Positions 17,766 through 26,910 of a DNA stretch of 36,078 bases are shown in pieces. The notes under the pieces were generated by a model, which was not told the origin of the DNA, ran no database searches, and was given only the letters and a program-made list of their open reading frames with translations. Position 1 is the first letter of the stretch; the number at the start of each line of letters is the position of its first letter. Source of the stretch: an uncultured Coriobacteriia bacterium (lineage in GTDB: Bacteria; Actinomycetota; Coriobacteriia; Anaerosomatales; Anaerosomataceae); the NCBI GenBank assembly GCA_927439865.1, contig CAKMKD010000063.1, positions 1 to 36,078 of the forward strand. Reading direction: 5' to 3'. The position numbers were made by a program, and so were the translations under genes.

Positions 17766-17789
17766 ACAGAAGAAGAAAGAGGAAGAGGC

Positions 17790-19973
17790 ATGGGAAAAGT
17801 CACTGAAACGTTTGAACTGTACGGCAAGGAATACACGCTTGAGACCGGTGAGCTCGCAAAGCAGGCCGGTGGCGCGGTGCTCGTTCGACAGGGCGACACC
17901 ATGGTGCTCGTCACCGCAACCGCCTCGAAGTTCCCGAAGGATCTCGATTTCTTCCCGCTCACGGTCGACTTCGAAGAGCGGATGTACGCGGCGGGCAAGC
18001 TGCCCGGCGGCTTCATCAAGCGTGAGAGCCGTCCTTCCGAGAAGGCAACGCTCACCGCTCGCATGATTGACCGCCCGATTCGCTCGTCGTTCGCTGACGG
18101 CTTCCGTAACGAGGTCCAGGTCATAGCGACCGTCCTCTCGGCGGATCAGGTGAATCAGCCCGACGTCATCTCGATCATGGGTGCTTCTTCGGCGCTGCTT
18201 GCCGCAGGTATCCCGTTCGAGGGTCCGCTTGCAGGCGTTCGCGTGTGCCGTGACGAAGACGGCGAGTTCATCGTGAACCCGTCCTTCGAAGACGCCGAGC
18301 TCTCCGACCTCGATCTTGTGGTCGCAGGCAGCAAGGATGCCGTCTACATGCTCGAAGCCGGCGCACAGGAGGTTACCGAGGAGGACATGCTCGCTGCCCT
18401 CATGTTCGCGCAGGAGGCCATCGGCAAGTTCTGTGAGGCGCAGGAGAAGTTCCTGGCCAAGCTCGAGATCACCCCGATGGAGGTGGCGATCCACCAGATC
18501 GACGCCGCCCTCAAGGACCGCGTGTTCTCGGCTGGTGCCGACAAGATGAAGGTCGCCCTCCACAACGCCGACAAGCACGCTCGCATTGGCGACGTCGCTG
18601 CGGTGAAGGACGAGGTCCTCGCAACGTTCACGGCCGAGGAGATGGCCGCTGACGGCAAGGACATCAAGGCGCTTCTTAAGCAACTCGAGAAGAAGACCAT
18701 GCGCGCCATGGTCCTCGAAGAGGGCGAGCGCGCCGACGGCCGCAAGCTCGACGAAGTTCGCCAGATCACCACGACTGCCGGCTTCCTGCCGCTCTCGCAC
18801 GGCTCGGGCCTCTTCACCCGCGGTCAGACGCAGGTCCTCTCGGTGCTCACCCTCGGTATGCTCTCCGAGTGGCAGCGCATCGACACGATCGACGTGTCCG
18901 AGGGCAAGCGCTACATCCATCACTACAACTTCCCGCCGTTCTCCACCGGCGAGACTGGCTTCATGCGTGGCCCGAAGCGCCGCGACATCGGCCACGGCGC
19001 CCTCGCAGAGCGCGCGCTGCTCCCGGTCATCCCCGTGGAGGAGGAGTTCCCTTACACCGTCCGCATCGTCTCCGAGGTGCTTGAGTCAAACGGCTCCTCA
19101 TCGATGGGTTCGGTCTGTGGTTCCACCCTCGCACTCATGGATGCCGGCTGCCCGATCAAGGCCCCGGTTTCCGGTATCGCGATGGGCCTCATCAAGGAGG
19201 GCGATGACGTCGCCATCCTGACCGACATCCAGGGCCTCGAGGACTTCCTCGGCGACATGGACTTCAAGGTCGCAGGTACCGAGAACGGCATCACCGCGAT
19301 GCAGATGGACAACAAGGCCAAGGGCCTCTCGGTGGAAATTCTCCGCAAAGCGCTCATGCAGGCCAGGGAAGGCCGCGCGTTCATCCTTGCGAAGATGATG
19401 GAGTCGATCGACACTCCCCGCGAAGAGCTCAAGCCGTTCGCACCGCGCGTGGTCACCATCAAGATCCCGACCGACAAGATCCGCGACATCATCGGCCCTG
19501 GTGGCAAGATCATCCGTGCCATCATCGAGGAGACCGGCGCATCCATCGACGTCAACGACGACGGTACCGTCTACGTTGCATCGCGCGACGCCGGCGGACT
19601 CGCCGCAGTGGAGCGCATCAAGGCGATCATCAAGGACGTCGAGCCGGGTGAGCACTTCACCGGCCGCGTCGTGTCGATCCAGCCGTTCGGCGCGTTCATC
19701 GAGCTCATCCCCGGCAAGGACGGCCTGCTGCACATCTCGCGTATGGCCAAGGGTCGCATCGACCACGTCGAGGACGTTCTGAATGTCGGCGATGAGGTCG
19801 AGGTTGTTGTGCTCGAGATCGACGATCGCGGCAAGGTCAGCCTGGATGCCGTCAACAAGTTCGATGTGCCCGAGAAGGCCCCTGGCGCTCCCGGTGCACC
19901 TAGCTCCGACAGCCGCCCGCCGCGCCGCGACGATCGTGGTCGCGACGACCGCAAGCCCCGTCGGCACCACTAA
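17790..19973 (+). CDS. pnp: polyribonucleotide nucleotidyltransferase (PNPase)
   Basis: RNase PH domains, GRRDIGHG-like segment (GPKRRDIGHGALAERAL), KH (IRDIIGPGGKIIRAI) and S1 (GEHFTGRVVSIQPFGAFIELIPGKDGLLHIS). Confidence 0.98.
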   Translation: MGKVTETFELYGKEYTLETGELAKQAGGAVLVRQGDTMVLVTATASKFPKDLDFFPLTVDFEERMYAAGKLPGGFIKRESRPSEKATLTARMIDRPIRSSFADGFRNEVQVIATVLSADQVNQPDVISIMGASSALLAAGIPFEGPLAGVRVCRDEDGEFIVNPSFEDAELSDLDLVVAGSKDAVYMLEAGAQEVTEEDMLAALMFAQEAIGKFCEAQEKFLAKLEITPMEVAIHQIDAALKDRVFSAGADKMKVALHNADKHARIGDVAAVKDEVLATFTAEEMAADGKDIKALLKQLEKKTMRAMVLEEGERADGRKLDEVRQITTTAGFLPLSHGSGLFTRGQTQVLSVLTLGMLSEWQRIDTIDVSEGKRYIHHYNFPPFSTGETGFMRGPKRRDIGHGALAERALLPVIPVEEEFPYTVRIVSEVLESNGSSSMGSVCGSTLALMDAGCPIKAPVSGIAMGLIKEGDDVAILTDIQGLEDFLGDMDFKVAGTENGITAMQMDNKAKGLSVEILRKALMQAREGRAFILAKMMESIDTPREELKPFAPRVVTIKIPTDKIRDIIGPGGKIIRAIIEETGASIDVNDDGTVYVASRDAGGLAAVERIKAIIKDVEPGEHFTGRVVSIQPFGAFIELIPGKDGLLHISRMAKGRIDHVEDVLNVGDEVEVVVLEIDDRGKVSLDAVNKFDVPEKAPGAPGAPSSDSRPPRRDDRGRDDRKPRRHH

Positions 19974-19977
19974 CACC

Positions 19978-21234
19978 GTGGCCGACACCTTCTACGATAG
20001 AACCGTCACGAGCGGCGGCATCGAGGTCATCACCGAGACCATCGATGCCGTCCGCTCCGTGGCGATCGGCATCTGGTTCGCCATCGGCAGCCGCGACGAG
20101 AGCGGAGCCGAGGCCGGCATGTCCCACTTCATGGAACACATGATGTTCAAGGGCACGCCCACCCGCACTGCAGCGGAGATTTCGGAGCATTTCGACCGGC
20201 TCGGCGGCGAACTAAACGCCTTCACCAGCAAGGAGTACACGTGCTTCTACGCACGCGTGCTCGATAACCACGTCGATGACGCCGTTGAGGTGCTCTCGGA
20301 CATGGTGGTGAGCAGCCTGCTCGCTGACGAGGCGATCACCTCAGAGCGCGAAGTCGTGCTTGAGGAGATCTCTCGACACGACGACACCCCCGACGACGCG
20401 ATCCACGAGCTCTTCGCCTCGGCGCTGCTTGCGGATCACCCGCTCGGACTGCCGGTACTTGGGCAGCGCTCCACGGTGGGTAGCTTCGACCACGCCGCGT
20501 CGCTCGACTTCCACCGCCGCCACTACGTCACCGGCAACGTCATCGTCGCTGCTGCCGGCAACGTGAAGCACGAGCAGATCGTCGCGCTCGTTGAGCGCTT
20601 TCTGAGTCTCCCGACCGGTGTCCGCACCCCACGAGGCGAGCGGACCCCGGACTGTGCATCAGCGCTACGCGTGATTCGCAAGGAGACCGAGCAGGCGCAC
20701 ATCGCCTGGGGCGTGCAGGGTCTGCGGGCCGACTCGAAGGAACGCTTCACGATGTCGGTCCTCGATTCCGTTCTCGGCGGCGGCATGTCATCGCGGCTCT
20801 TCCAGGAGATTCGCGAGAAGAACGGCCTCGCATACGCGGTCTTCTCATACCACTCGCTCTACCTCGATACCGGGCAGTTCACGGTCTACGTGGGTACGCG
20901 ACCGAGCAACGCCGAGCAGGCCATCAAACTGATCAAGCAAGAAGTCGACAAGGTGCGCCAGGACGGCATCACCGCCGAGGAGCTCGACCGCGCCAAGGAG
21001 AGCATGAAGGGCCAGCTCGTCCTCGGCCTTGAAAGCACACGTGCGCGCATGTCACGTCTCGGCAAGTCCGCCGTCACCAACGGCGAGCTGCTGTCGATGG
21101 ATGAACTCGTTGAGCGCGTTGACGCCGTCACCGGCGACGACGTACGCTCGCTCGCTGACACGCTCTTCTCGGGACCGAAGGTGCTTGCGATGATCGCACC
21201 GCTCGATGCCGAGGATGTTGCCCACCTGCTGTAG
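19978..21234 (+). CDS. M16-family zinc peptidase (PepR/MlpA-like)
   Basis: HFMEH (HxxEH) zinc motif in GMSHFMEHMMFKGTPTRTAAEISEHFDRLGGELNAFTSKEYTCFYA; GTG start. Confidence 0.93.
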   Translation: MADTFYDRTVTSGGIEVITETIDAVRSVAIGIWFAIGSRDESGAEAGMSHFMEHMMFKGTPTRTAAEISEHFDRLGGELNAFTSKEYTCFYARVLDNHVDDAVEVLSDMVVSSLLADEAITSEREVVLEEISRHDDTPDDAIHELFASALLADHPLGLPVLGQRSTVGSFDHAASLDFHRRHYVTGNVIVAAAGNVKHEQIVALVERFLSLPTGVRTPRGERTPDCASALRVIRKETEQAHIAWGVQGLRADSKERFTMSVLDSVLGGGMSSRLFQEIREKNGLAYAVFSYHSLYLDTGQFTVYVGTRPSNAEQAIKLIKQEVDKVRQDGITAEELDRAKESMKGQLVLGLESTRARMSRLGKSAVTNGELLSMDELVERVDAVTGDDVRSLADTLFSGPKVLAMIAPLDAEDVAHLL

Positions 21235-21252
21235 CGATTGGGGAGTGGCTCC

Positions 21253-22023
21253 ATGATCCGAGTCATCGTCACCGGCGCCGCCGGGAAGATGGGCCGGGAG
21301 GTCCTCTCGGCGATTGGCGCCGAACCCGATATGCAGGTCGTCGCCGCCGTCGACCCCCTCCACGCGGGGGAGACTGTCGGGGACATCGTGCTTGCAGCCG
21401 ATCTCGCGACCGCAATCGACACCGCGAGTCCGGACGTGCTTGTGGACTTCACCCACCCGAGCGTCGTCGAGCAGAACGTGCGCGTGGCGCTCACAGCCGG
21501 CGTCCACTGCGTGGTCGGTACCACTGGCCTCTCCCCGGACGTGGTCGACTCCCTTGCCGAATCCTGTCCCAAGGGAACCTGCCTGTTCCTGGCACCCAAC
21601 TTCGCGATCGGAGCCGTGCTCATGATGCGCTTCGCCGCGGACGCTGCGCGCTTCATGCCCTACGTCGAGGTCATCGAGCTCCACCACGACCGGAAGGCCG
21701 ACGCGCCGAGCGGAACCGCGCTGCGCACCGCCGCCCTGATCGCGGCCGCACGCACGTCGGTCCCGGCTGCTCCGGGTCGCGAGACCGAGATTGCCGAGGG
21801 CGCCCGCGGGGCGCTCGTCGACGATGTCACGATCCACTCGGTTCGCCTGCCCGGACTCGTCGCGCACCAGGAGGTGCTCTTCGGCGGACAAGGCCAGACG
21901 CTCTCGATCCGACACGACAGCATCGACCGCACCAGCTTTATGCCCGGCGTGGTCCTTGCCGTTCGCGAGGTCGGAAAGCACCGCGGGCTCGTCATCGGTC
22001 TCGAACGGCTGATGGGGGAGTAG
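21253..22023 (+). CDS. dapB: 4-hydroxy-tetrahydrodipicolinate reductase
   Basis: VIVTGAAGKMGREV, VDFTHPSV, GTTGLS, IELHHDRKADAPSGTA. Confidence 0.96.
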   Translation: MIRVIVTGAAGKMGREVLSAIGAEPDMQVVAAVDPLHAGETVGDIVLAADLATAIDTASPDVLVDFTHPSVVEQNVRVALTAGVHCVVGTTGLSPDVVDSLAESCPKGTCLFLAPNFAIGAVLMMRFAADAARFMPYVEVIELHHDRKADAPSGTALRTAALIAAARTSVPAAPGRETEIAEGARGALVDDVTIHSVRLPGLVAHQEVLFGGQGQTLSIRHDSIDRTSFMPGVVLAVREVGKHRGLVIGLERLMGE

Positions 22024-22024
22024 C

Positions 22025-23260
22025 GTGCCAGGTCGCCCGATCATCGTCATGAAGTTCGGTGGCACATCCGTCGCCACTCCGGAAAGCCGTTCGGCCATTG
22101 TGCGCCGCGTGACCGAGGCGCTCGAGGTCGGTACCGCGCCGGTCGTGGTCGTCTCGGCGATGGGACGTCGTGGCGCTCCGTACGCAACAGACACACTGCT
22201 CGCGCTCGTGGACGGGCTTCCGTCGGATGAGCGCGAATCCGACCTTCTTGGCGCAACCGGCGAGACGATCGCCGCCGTCACAGTCGCTCACGAGTTGCGC
22301 GCCTCGGGAATCGACGCGAGCGCGTTCACCGGTGCCGAGGCAGGCATCGGCACAGATGGCATGTACGGCGCGGCAACGATCACCGACGTCTACCCACAAC
22401 CGCTGCTCTCGGCCATCGACGCGGGCATCGTGCCAGTCGTTGCCGGGTTCCAGGGAATGGCGCCAGACGGGACGCTCACCACGCTCGGGCGCGGTGGCAG
22501 CGACACGACCGCGTGCGCGCTCGGCGTCGCGCTTCACGCTGAGGCGGTCGACATCTACACCGATGTTGACGGCGTCATGAGCGCGGACCCTCGTGCATGC
22601 GACAGCGCGGCCGTACTCCGGGTGATTCGTGCCGATGAGCTCTTCCAGATGGCCCGACACGGTTCGCGAGTTGTTCACACGCCGGCGGCTGAACTCGCCT
22701 TGGGCAGTGGACTGGCCCTACGAGTCCGCAACACATTCTCCGACACTCCGGGCACACTGGTCGCCGACATCGCGGCGTACCAACCCAAGGCGATGGCCAC
22801 TGCCGTTTCACACGCTTCTGCTATTGCGCGAATCCGGGTCACTCTGCCCGCGCCCGAGGGTTCATCCGGTCACATGGCTGCCCAGGCGCGCGTGTACCGG
22901 GCCATGGCAGACGCCGGTGTCTCGCTCGACATGTTCACCCCTGCCGATGAGTCGCTCGTCTTCACAATCGCCGAGAGCGATCTCGCCGAGACGCGAGCCG
23001 TCCTGGCCGGGCTTTCCATGACCTTCGAGGTTCTGGAGGGTCTCGCGAAGATCACGCTCGTCGGGGCCGGCATGCACGGGGTACCCGGCGTCATGGCTCG
23101 GGTGGCAACGTGTCTTGCCGAGGCTGGCGTCAACGTGCTGCAGACCGCGGACAGCCACACGACCATCTCCGTCCTCGTGGAGGGTGGCTTCGTACGCACC
23201 GGTGTGCAGGCGCTCCATAGTGCATTTGCGCTCGGCGAGGCACCCGAATCCGCCAGTTAG
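22025..23260 (+). CDS. lysC: aspartate kinase with C-terminal ACT domains (LysC/DapG family)
   Basis: IIVMKFGGTSVATPESR, VVVVSAMGR, TTLGRGGSDTTACALG, IYTDVDGVMSADPR; ACT-like VPGVMARVATCLAEAGVNVLQTADSHTTISVLV. Confidence 0.93.
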   Translation: MPGRPIIVMKFGGTSVATPESRSAIVRRVTEALEVGTAPVVVVSAMGRRGAPYATDTLLALVDGLPSDERESDLLGATGETIAAVTVAHELRASGIDASAFTGAEAGIGTDGMYGAATITDVYPQPLLSAIDAGIVPVVAGFQGMAPDGTLTTLGRGGSDTTACALGVALHAEAVDIYTDVDGVMSADPRACDSAAVLRVIRADELFQMARHGSRVVHTPAAELALGSGLALRVRNTFSDTPGTLVADIAAYQPKAMATAVSHASAIARIRVTLPAPEGSSGHMAAQARVYRAMADAGVSLDMFTPADESLVFTIAESDLAETRAVLAGLSMTFEVLEGLAKITLVGAGMHGVPGVMARVATCLAEAGVNVLQTADSHTTISVLVEGGFVRTGVQALHSAFALGEAPESAS

Positions 23261-23380
23261 CAGCCGGATTCATCCGCGTGCGTGCTGCAGCCTCTGTCGA
23301 CGCATTCATCGGAAAAGCAACGTCAGCGCCACGCATGTCGTACGGTTGTGGGACAATACCCGGGTAGAACACGAATACGT

Positions 23381-23398
23381 CGGGACCACGCCGTCCCG
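23381..23398 (+). promoter_or_regulatory. hairpin in the dapA 5' region
   Basis: Perfect stem CGGGAC-cacgcc-GTCCCG about 11 nt before the GGGGAG RBS. Confidence 0.3.
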
Positions 23399-23418
23399 TT
23401 CAGTTAGGGGAGCCTGTC

Positions 23419-24312
23419 ATGACCGAGCCTCGCTTCGGACGCCTCCTTACCGCGATGGTCACACCGTTCACGCCGGAAGGCGAGCTCGACTTGGATCGCG
23501 CGCAGGACCTTGCACTCCGCCTCCTTGATGAGGGGACGGAGGCGCTTGTGGTGTGCGGAACCACCGGCGAATCGCCAACCGTCTTTTATGATGACAAGCT
23601 TCGTCTCTTCGAAGCAGTCGTCGAGGCAGTCGACGGTCAGGCGCCGATCATCGCCAACGCGGGCGACAACTGCACAGATGACTCGGTGGAATTCGCCAAG
23701 CAGGTCGTCAAGCTCGGTGTCGATGCGGTCATGGCCGTCGTGCCCTACTACAACAGGCCACCGCAAGAGGGGTTGTATCGGCACTTCGGCGCCATCGCCT
23801 CGGCTGTCGAGGTGCCTGTCGTTCTGTACAACATCCCCGGGCGCTGCGTCGTGAATCTCGACGCTACAACGACCCTTCGCCTTGCTGCCGACTTCGAGAA
23901 CATCGTTGCGGTCAAAGAAGCGAGCTCGAACCTCACGCAGATTGCGTCGATCATCGACGGAGCTCCCGTCGGCTTCGAGGTGCTCTCCGGCAACGACGAG
24001 GACACGCTCCCGATGATGGGGCTTGGCGCGACGGGCGTGATCTCGGTCGCCTCGCACATCGTCGGTTCACGTATGGCCGACATGCTTACCGCGCAGGCTT
24101 CGGGCGACCACACACGGGCACTGAAGATCCACCTGGAGCTCATGCCACTGTTCAAGGCGCTGTTCATGACAGCGAACCCGATCATGGTGAAGAAGGCCCT
24201 CGAACTCGTCGGGTTTGCTGTCGGAGAAACCCGTCTCCCGCTCATTCCCGCAAGCGATGAGCAGACCACCGAACTGGCGCGCATCATGCGTCACATCGGA
24301 CTAATCGACTGA
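23419..24312 (+). CDS. dapA: 4-hydroxy-tetrahydrodipicolinate synthase
   Basis: LLTAMVTPFTPEGELD, VVCGTTGESPTV, VVPYYNRPPQEGLYRHFGAIA, VVLYNIPGR. Confidence 0.96.
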   Translation: MTEPRFGRLLTAMVTPFTPEGELDLDRAQDLALRLLDEGTEALVVCGTTGESPTVFYDDKLRLFEAVVEAVDGQAPIIANAGDNCTDDSVEFAKQVVKLGVDAVMAVVPYYNRPPQEGLYRHFGAIASAVEVPVVLYNIPGRCVVNLDATTTLRLAADFENIVAVKEASSNLTQIASIIDGAPVGFEVLSGNDEDTLPMMGLGATGVISVASHIVGSRMADMLTAQASGDHTRALKIHLELMPLFKALFMTANPIMVKKALELVGFAVGETRLPLIPASDEQTTELARIMRHIGLID

Positions 24313-24382
24313 TAGCCCGCACTTGCGGGTCGCACGACCATTGCCCCACAGACGCACGAAAAGGAGCACGATCGAACAGCAT

Positions 24383-26056
24383 ATGACCACGAAACAGAAC
24401 CGTCTCCGCGTAATCCCGCTCGGCGGACTCGATGAGATCGGCAAGAACATGACCGTTGTCGAATACGGCGACGACATGATCGTCATCGACGCCGGCATCA
24501 TGTTCCCGGACGACGACACCCCGGGTGTCGACCTCATCCTCCCTGACTTCAGCTACATCGTGAAGCGGAAAGACAAGCTCCGCGGCATCGTCATCACCCA
24601 TGGTCATGAGGACCATACGGGGGCACTGCCGTACCTGCTCAAGGACGTCGGAACGAACGTCCCGATCCTTGGCACGAAGCTCACACTGGGCCTTATCCGA
24701 GGGAAGCTCGAAGAGCATCGCATCAAGAAGCCCAAGCTTCGTGAGATCAAGTCCGGCAGTCACGTCAGTCTCGGTGTGTTCGGACTCGACTTCATGGCGA
24801 TGAATCACTCGATTCCCGACGGCGTTGCCATATTCGTCAGAACGCCGGTCGGTAACATCTTGCACACTGGCGACTTCAAGCTCGACCAGACGCCTATCGA
24901 CGGCGTGTTTACCGACTACGCCGGGATAGCCAAGGCGGCCCGAGCCGGAATCACGCTGCTCATGAGCGATTCAACCAACGCTGAATCGCCGGGTAACACA
25001 CCCTCCGAGTCGGTGGTAGGCGTTGCGCTTCGCCGCATCATCGCCGAAGCGGACCAGCGGGTCATCGCCGCATCGTTCGCGTCCCATATCCACCGCATCC
25101 AGCAAGTCTGCGATGCCGCGGTTCAGTCAGGGCGCAAGGTCGCGGTCACGGGGCGCTCGATGGTGAACAACACCAAAATCGCTCGCGAACTCGGCTATCT
25201 GCACATCGACGACGCGGATATCGTCGATGCATATGAGATGCAGGGACTTGCGCCTGAAGATGTCGTCATTCTCTCCACGGGGAGCCAGGGTGAACCGCTT
25301 TCGGCGCTCGCCCGCATGGCGAACCGCGACCACAAGACCGTCTCGGTTGAAGAGGGCGACACCGTCATCTTCTCGGCAACACCGGTCCCGGGTAACGAGA
25401 AGGCGGTGAGCCGTGTCATCAACCGCCTGTACAAGGCGGGTGCTGATGTCATCCACAAGGGCACCGCGCAGGTTCACGTTTCCGGCCATGCAGCCGCCGA
25501 CGAGCTCAAGCTGATGCTGAACATGACGAAGCCGACATTCTTCGTGCCCATCCATGGCGAGACGCGCCACCTTCACGCACACGCAAAGCTCGCCACGAGC
25601 GTCGGGGTTCCCGAGAAGAACATCTTCATTCTCGAGAACGGTCGCTGCCTTGAGCTGACCGAGAACTCCGCGAAGCTCGCAGAGCACGTCGAGTCGGGTG
25701 TCGTGTATGTGGACGGCATCAACGTCGGCGACGTCGGCGAGGTGGTGCTACGCGACCGTCAGCTCCTGTCGAGCGACGGTATCGCCATGGTGATCGTTGC
25801 TGTCGACGCACAGACCGGCAAGGTGGCCGGCGAGGCTGAACTCGTTATTCGCGGTCTCGTGCTCACCGGCGGCGATGACGAGGTGATGCTCACCGAGGCA
25901 CGACAGCGTGTCGCCAAGGTCCTCCAGAGAACCTCGAAGGAGGGCGTCACGGACCAGGGCGTGATCAAGAAGGCGCTTCGCGACTCTCTCGGGCAGTTCA
26001 TCTGGGAGCGTAGCCGTCGTCGTCCGATGATCATTCCAGTCGTCATGGAGGTGTAG
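24383..26056 (+). CDS. rnj: ribonuclease J
   Basis: LRVIPLGGLDEIGKNMTVVEYGDDMIVIDAGIMFPDDDTPGVDLILPDFSYI, HGHEDHTGALPYLL, STNAESPG, SGHAAADELKLMLN. Confidence 0.96.
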   Translation: MTTKQNRLRVIPLGGLDEIGKNMTVVEYGDDMIVIDAGIMFPDDDTPGVDLILPDFSYIVKRKDKLRGIVITHGHEDHTGALPYLLKDVGTNVPILGTKLTLGLIRGKLEEHRIKKPKLREIKSGSHVSLGVFGLDFMAMNHSIPDGVAIFVRTPVGNILHTGDFKLDQTPIDGVFTDYAGIAKAARAGITLLMSDSTNAESPGNTPSESVVGVALRRIIAEADQRVIAASFASHIHRIQQVCDAAVQSGRKVAVTGRSMVNNTKIARELGYLHIDDADIVDAYEMQGLAPEDVVILSTGSQGEPLSALARMANRDHKTVSVEEGDTVIFSATPVPGNEKAVSRVINRLYKAGADVIHKGTAQVHVSGHAAADELKLMLNMTKPTFFVPIHGETRHLHAHAKLATSVGVPEKNIFILENGRCLELTENSAKLAEHVESGVVYVDGINVGDVGEVVLRDRQLLSSDGIAMVIVAVDAQTGKVAGEAELVIRGLVLTGGDDEVMLTEARQRVAKVLQRTSKEGVTDQGVIKKALRDSLGQFIWERSRRRPMIIPVVMEV

Positions 26057-26886
26057 TGAGCGCGCTCCAGGCAATCGTCCTCGGCATCACCCAGGGGATC
26101 ACCGAGTTTCTGCCGATCTCAAGTGACGGGCACCTTATTCTGGTGCCCGCCCTGTTCGGCTGGACGCGATTCGGGCTCGGTTTCGACGTCGTACTGCATG
26201 CCGCAACGCTCGCAGCGACCGTCGCGTACTTCCGCCACGATGTGTGGCGTCTGGCACGTGCGCTGTTCTCACGTGCCGAAGATAAGGCGCGCGATCGGCG
26301 TCTTGCGCTCATCCTGATCGCTGCCACCGTCCCGAGCGTGATCATCGCTCTTGCATTCGAGCCGCTCGTCGACAACGTTGAAAACCTCGCGATGTCCACG
26401 CAGGTCCTGATCGTCGGTGCGTTCTTGCTCGTGACGGCCGCACTCCTCGGCGGGGCCGAGTTGCTGGCACGGCGTGTGAAGCACACCACCGATTCCGCCG
26501 AGGCGATCTCGCTCAAGACCGCCCTCATCATCGGCTTCGCCCAGGGCTTTGCGGTCGCGCCGGGGCTATCTCGCTCGGGCACGACCATAGCTGCAGGCGT
26601 GGCTCTCGGACTCAAGCGCGACGAGGCGGCTCGTTTCTCGTTCTTGCTCTCGATCCCGATTGTCACCGCAGCCACAGCGAAAAAGATCTTGCTGGACGTC
26701 ATCGTGGGAGGCGAGGTACTTCCGCCGGCGCTTCCGCTTACCGTGGGTCTTGTTACGACCGCAGTCGTCGGCTACGGGGCGATAGCGCTTCTGCTGCCGT
26801 ACGTGCGCAAACACTCGCTTGCTGCGTTCGCGGTCTACACGGCGATAGCCGGTACCGCCATACTAGTGTGGAATCTCGTAGCATAG
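26056..26886 (+). CDS. uppP: undecaprenyl-diphosphate phosphatase (UppP/BacA)
   Basis: GITQGITEFLPISSDGHLILV and GFAQGFAVAPGLSRSGTTIAAGVALGLKRDEAARFSFLLSIP; GTG overlaps the rnj stop. Confidence 0.95.
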   Translation: MSALQAIVLGITQGITEFLPISSDGHLILVPALFGWTRFGLGFDVVLHAATLAATVAYFRHDVWRLARALFSRAEDKARDRRLALILIAATVPSVIIALAFEPLVDNVENLAMSTQVLIVGAFLLVTAALLGGAELLARRVKHTTDSAEAISLKTALIIGFAQGFAVAPGLSRSGTTIAAGVALGLKRDEAARFSFLLSIPIVTAATAKKILLDVIVGGEVLPPALPLTVGLVTTAVVGYGAIALLLPYVRKHSLAAFAVYTAIAGTAILVWNLVA

Positions 26887-26910
26887 ACACCCGACAAGGA
26901 GACCCGCACG

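Noticed and set aside
17718-18995. 425-aa minus-strand ORF antisense to pnp, with similar long minus ORFs at 2248-3417, 12386-13570 and 21052-22281
   Set aside because: These are shadow ORFs from high GC3 coding strands. They have low-complexity Arg/Val/Leu/Asp-rich translations with no recognisable domains, opposite well-supported genes.
24316-24329. CCCGC-actt-GCGGG hairpin between dapA and rnj as terminator
   Set aside because: Short stem with no U-tract; too weak to call.
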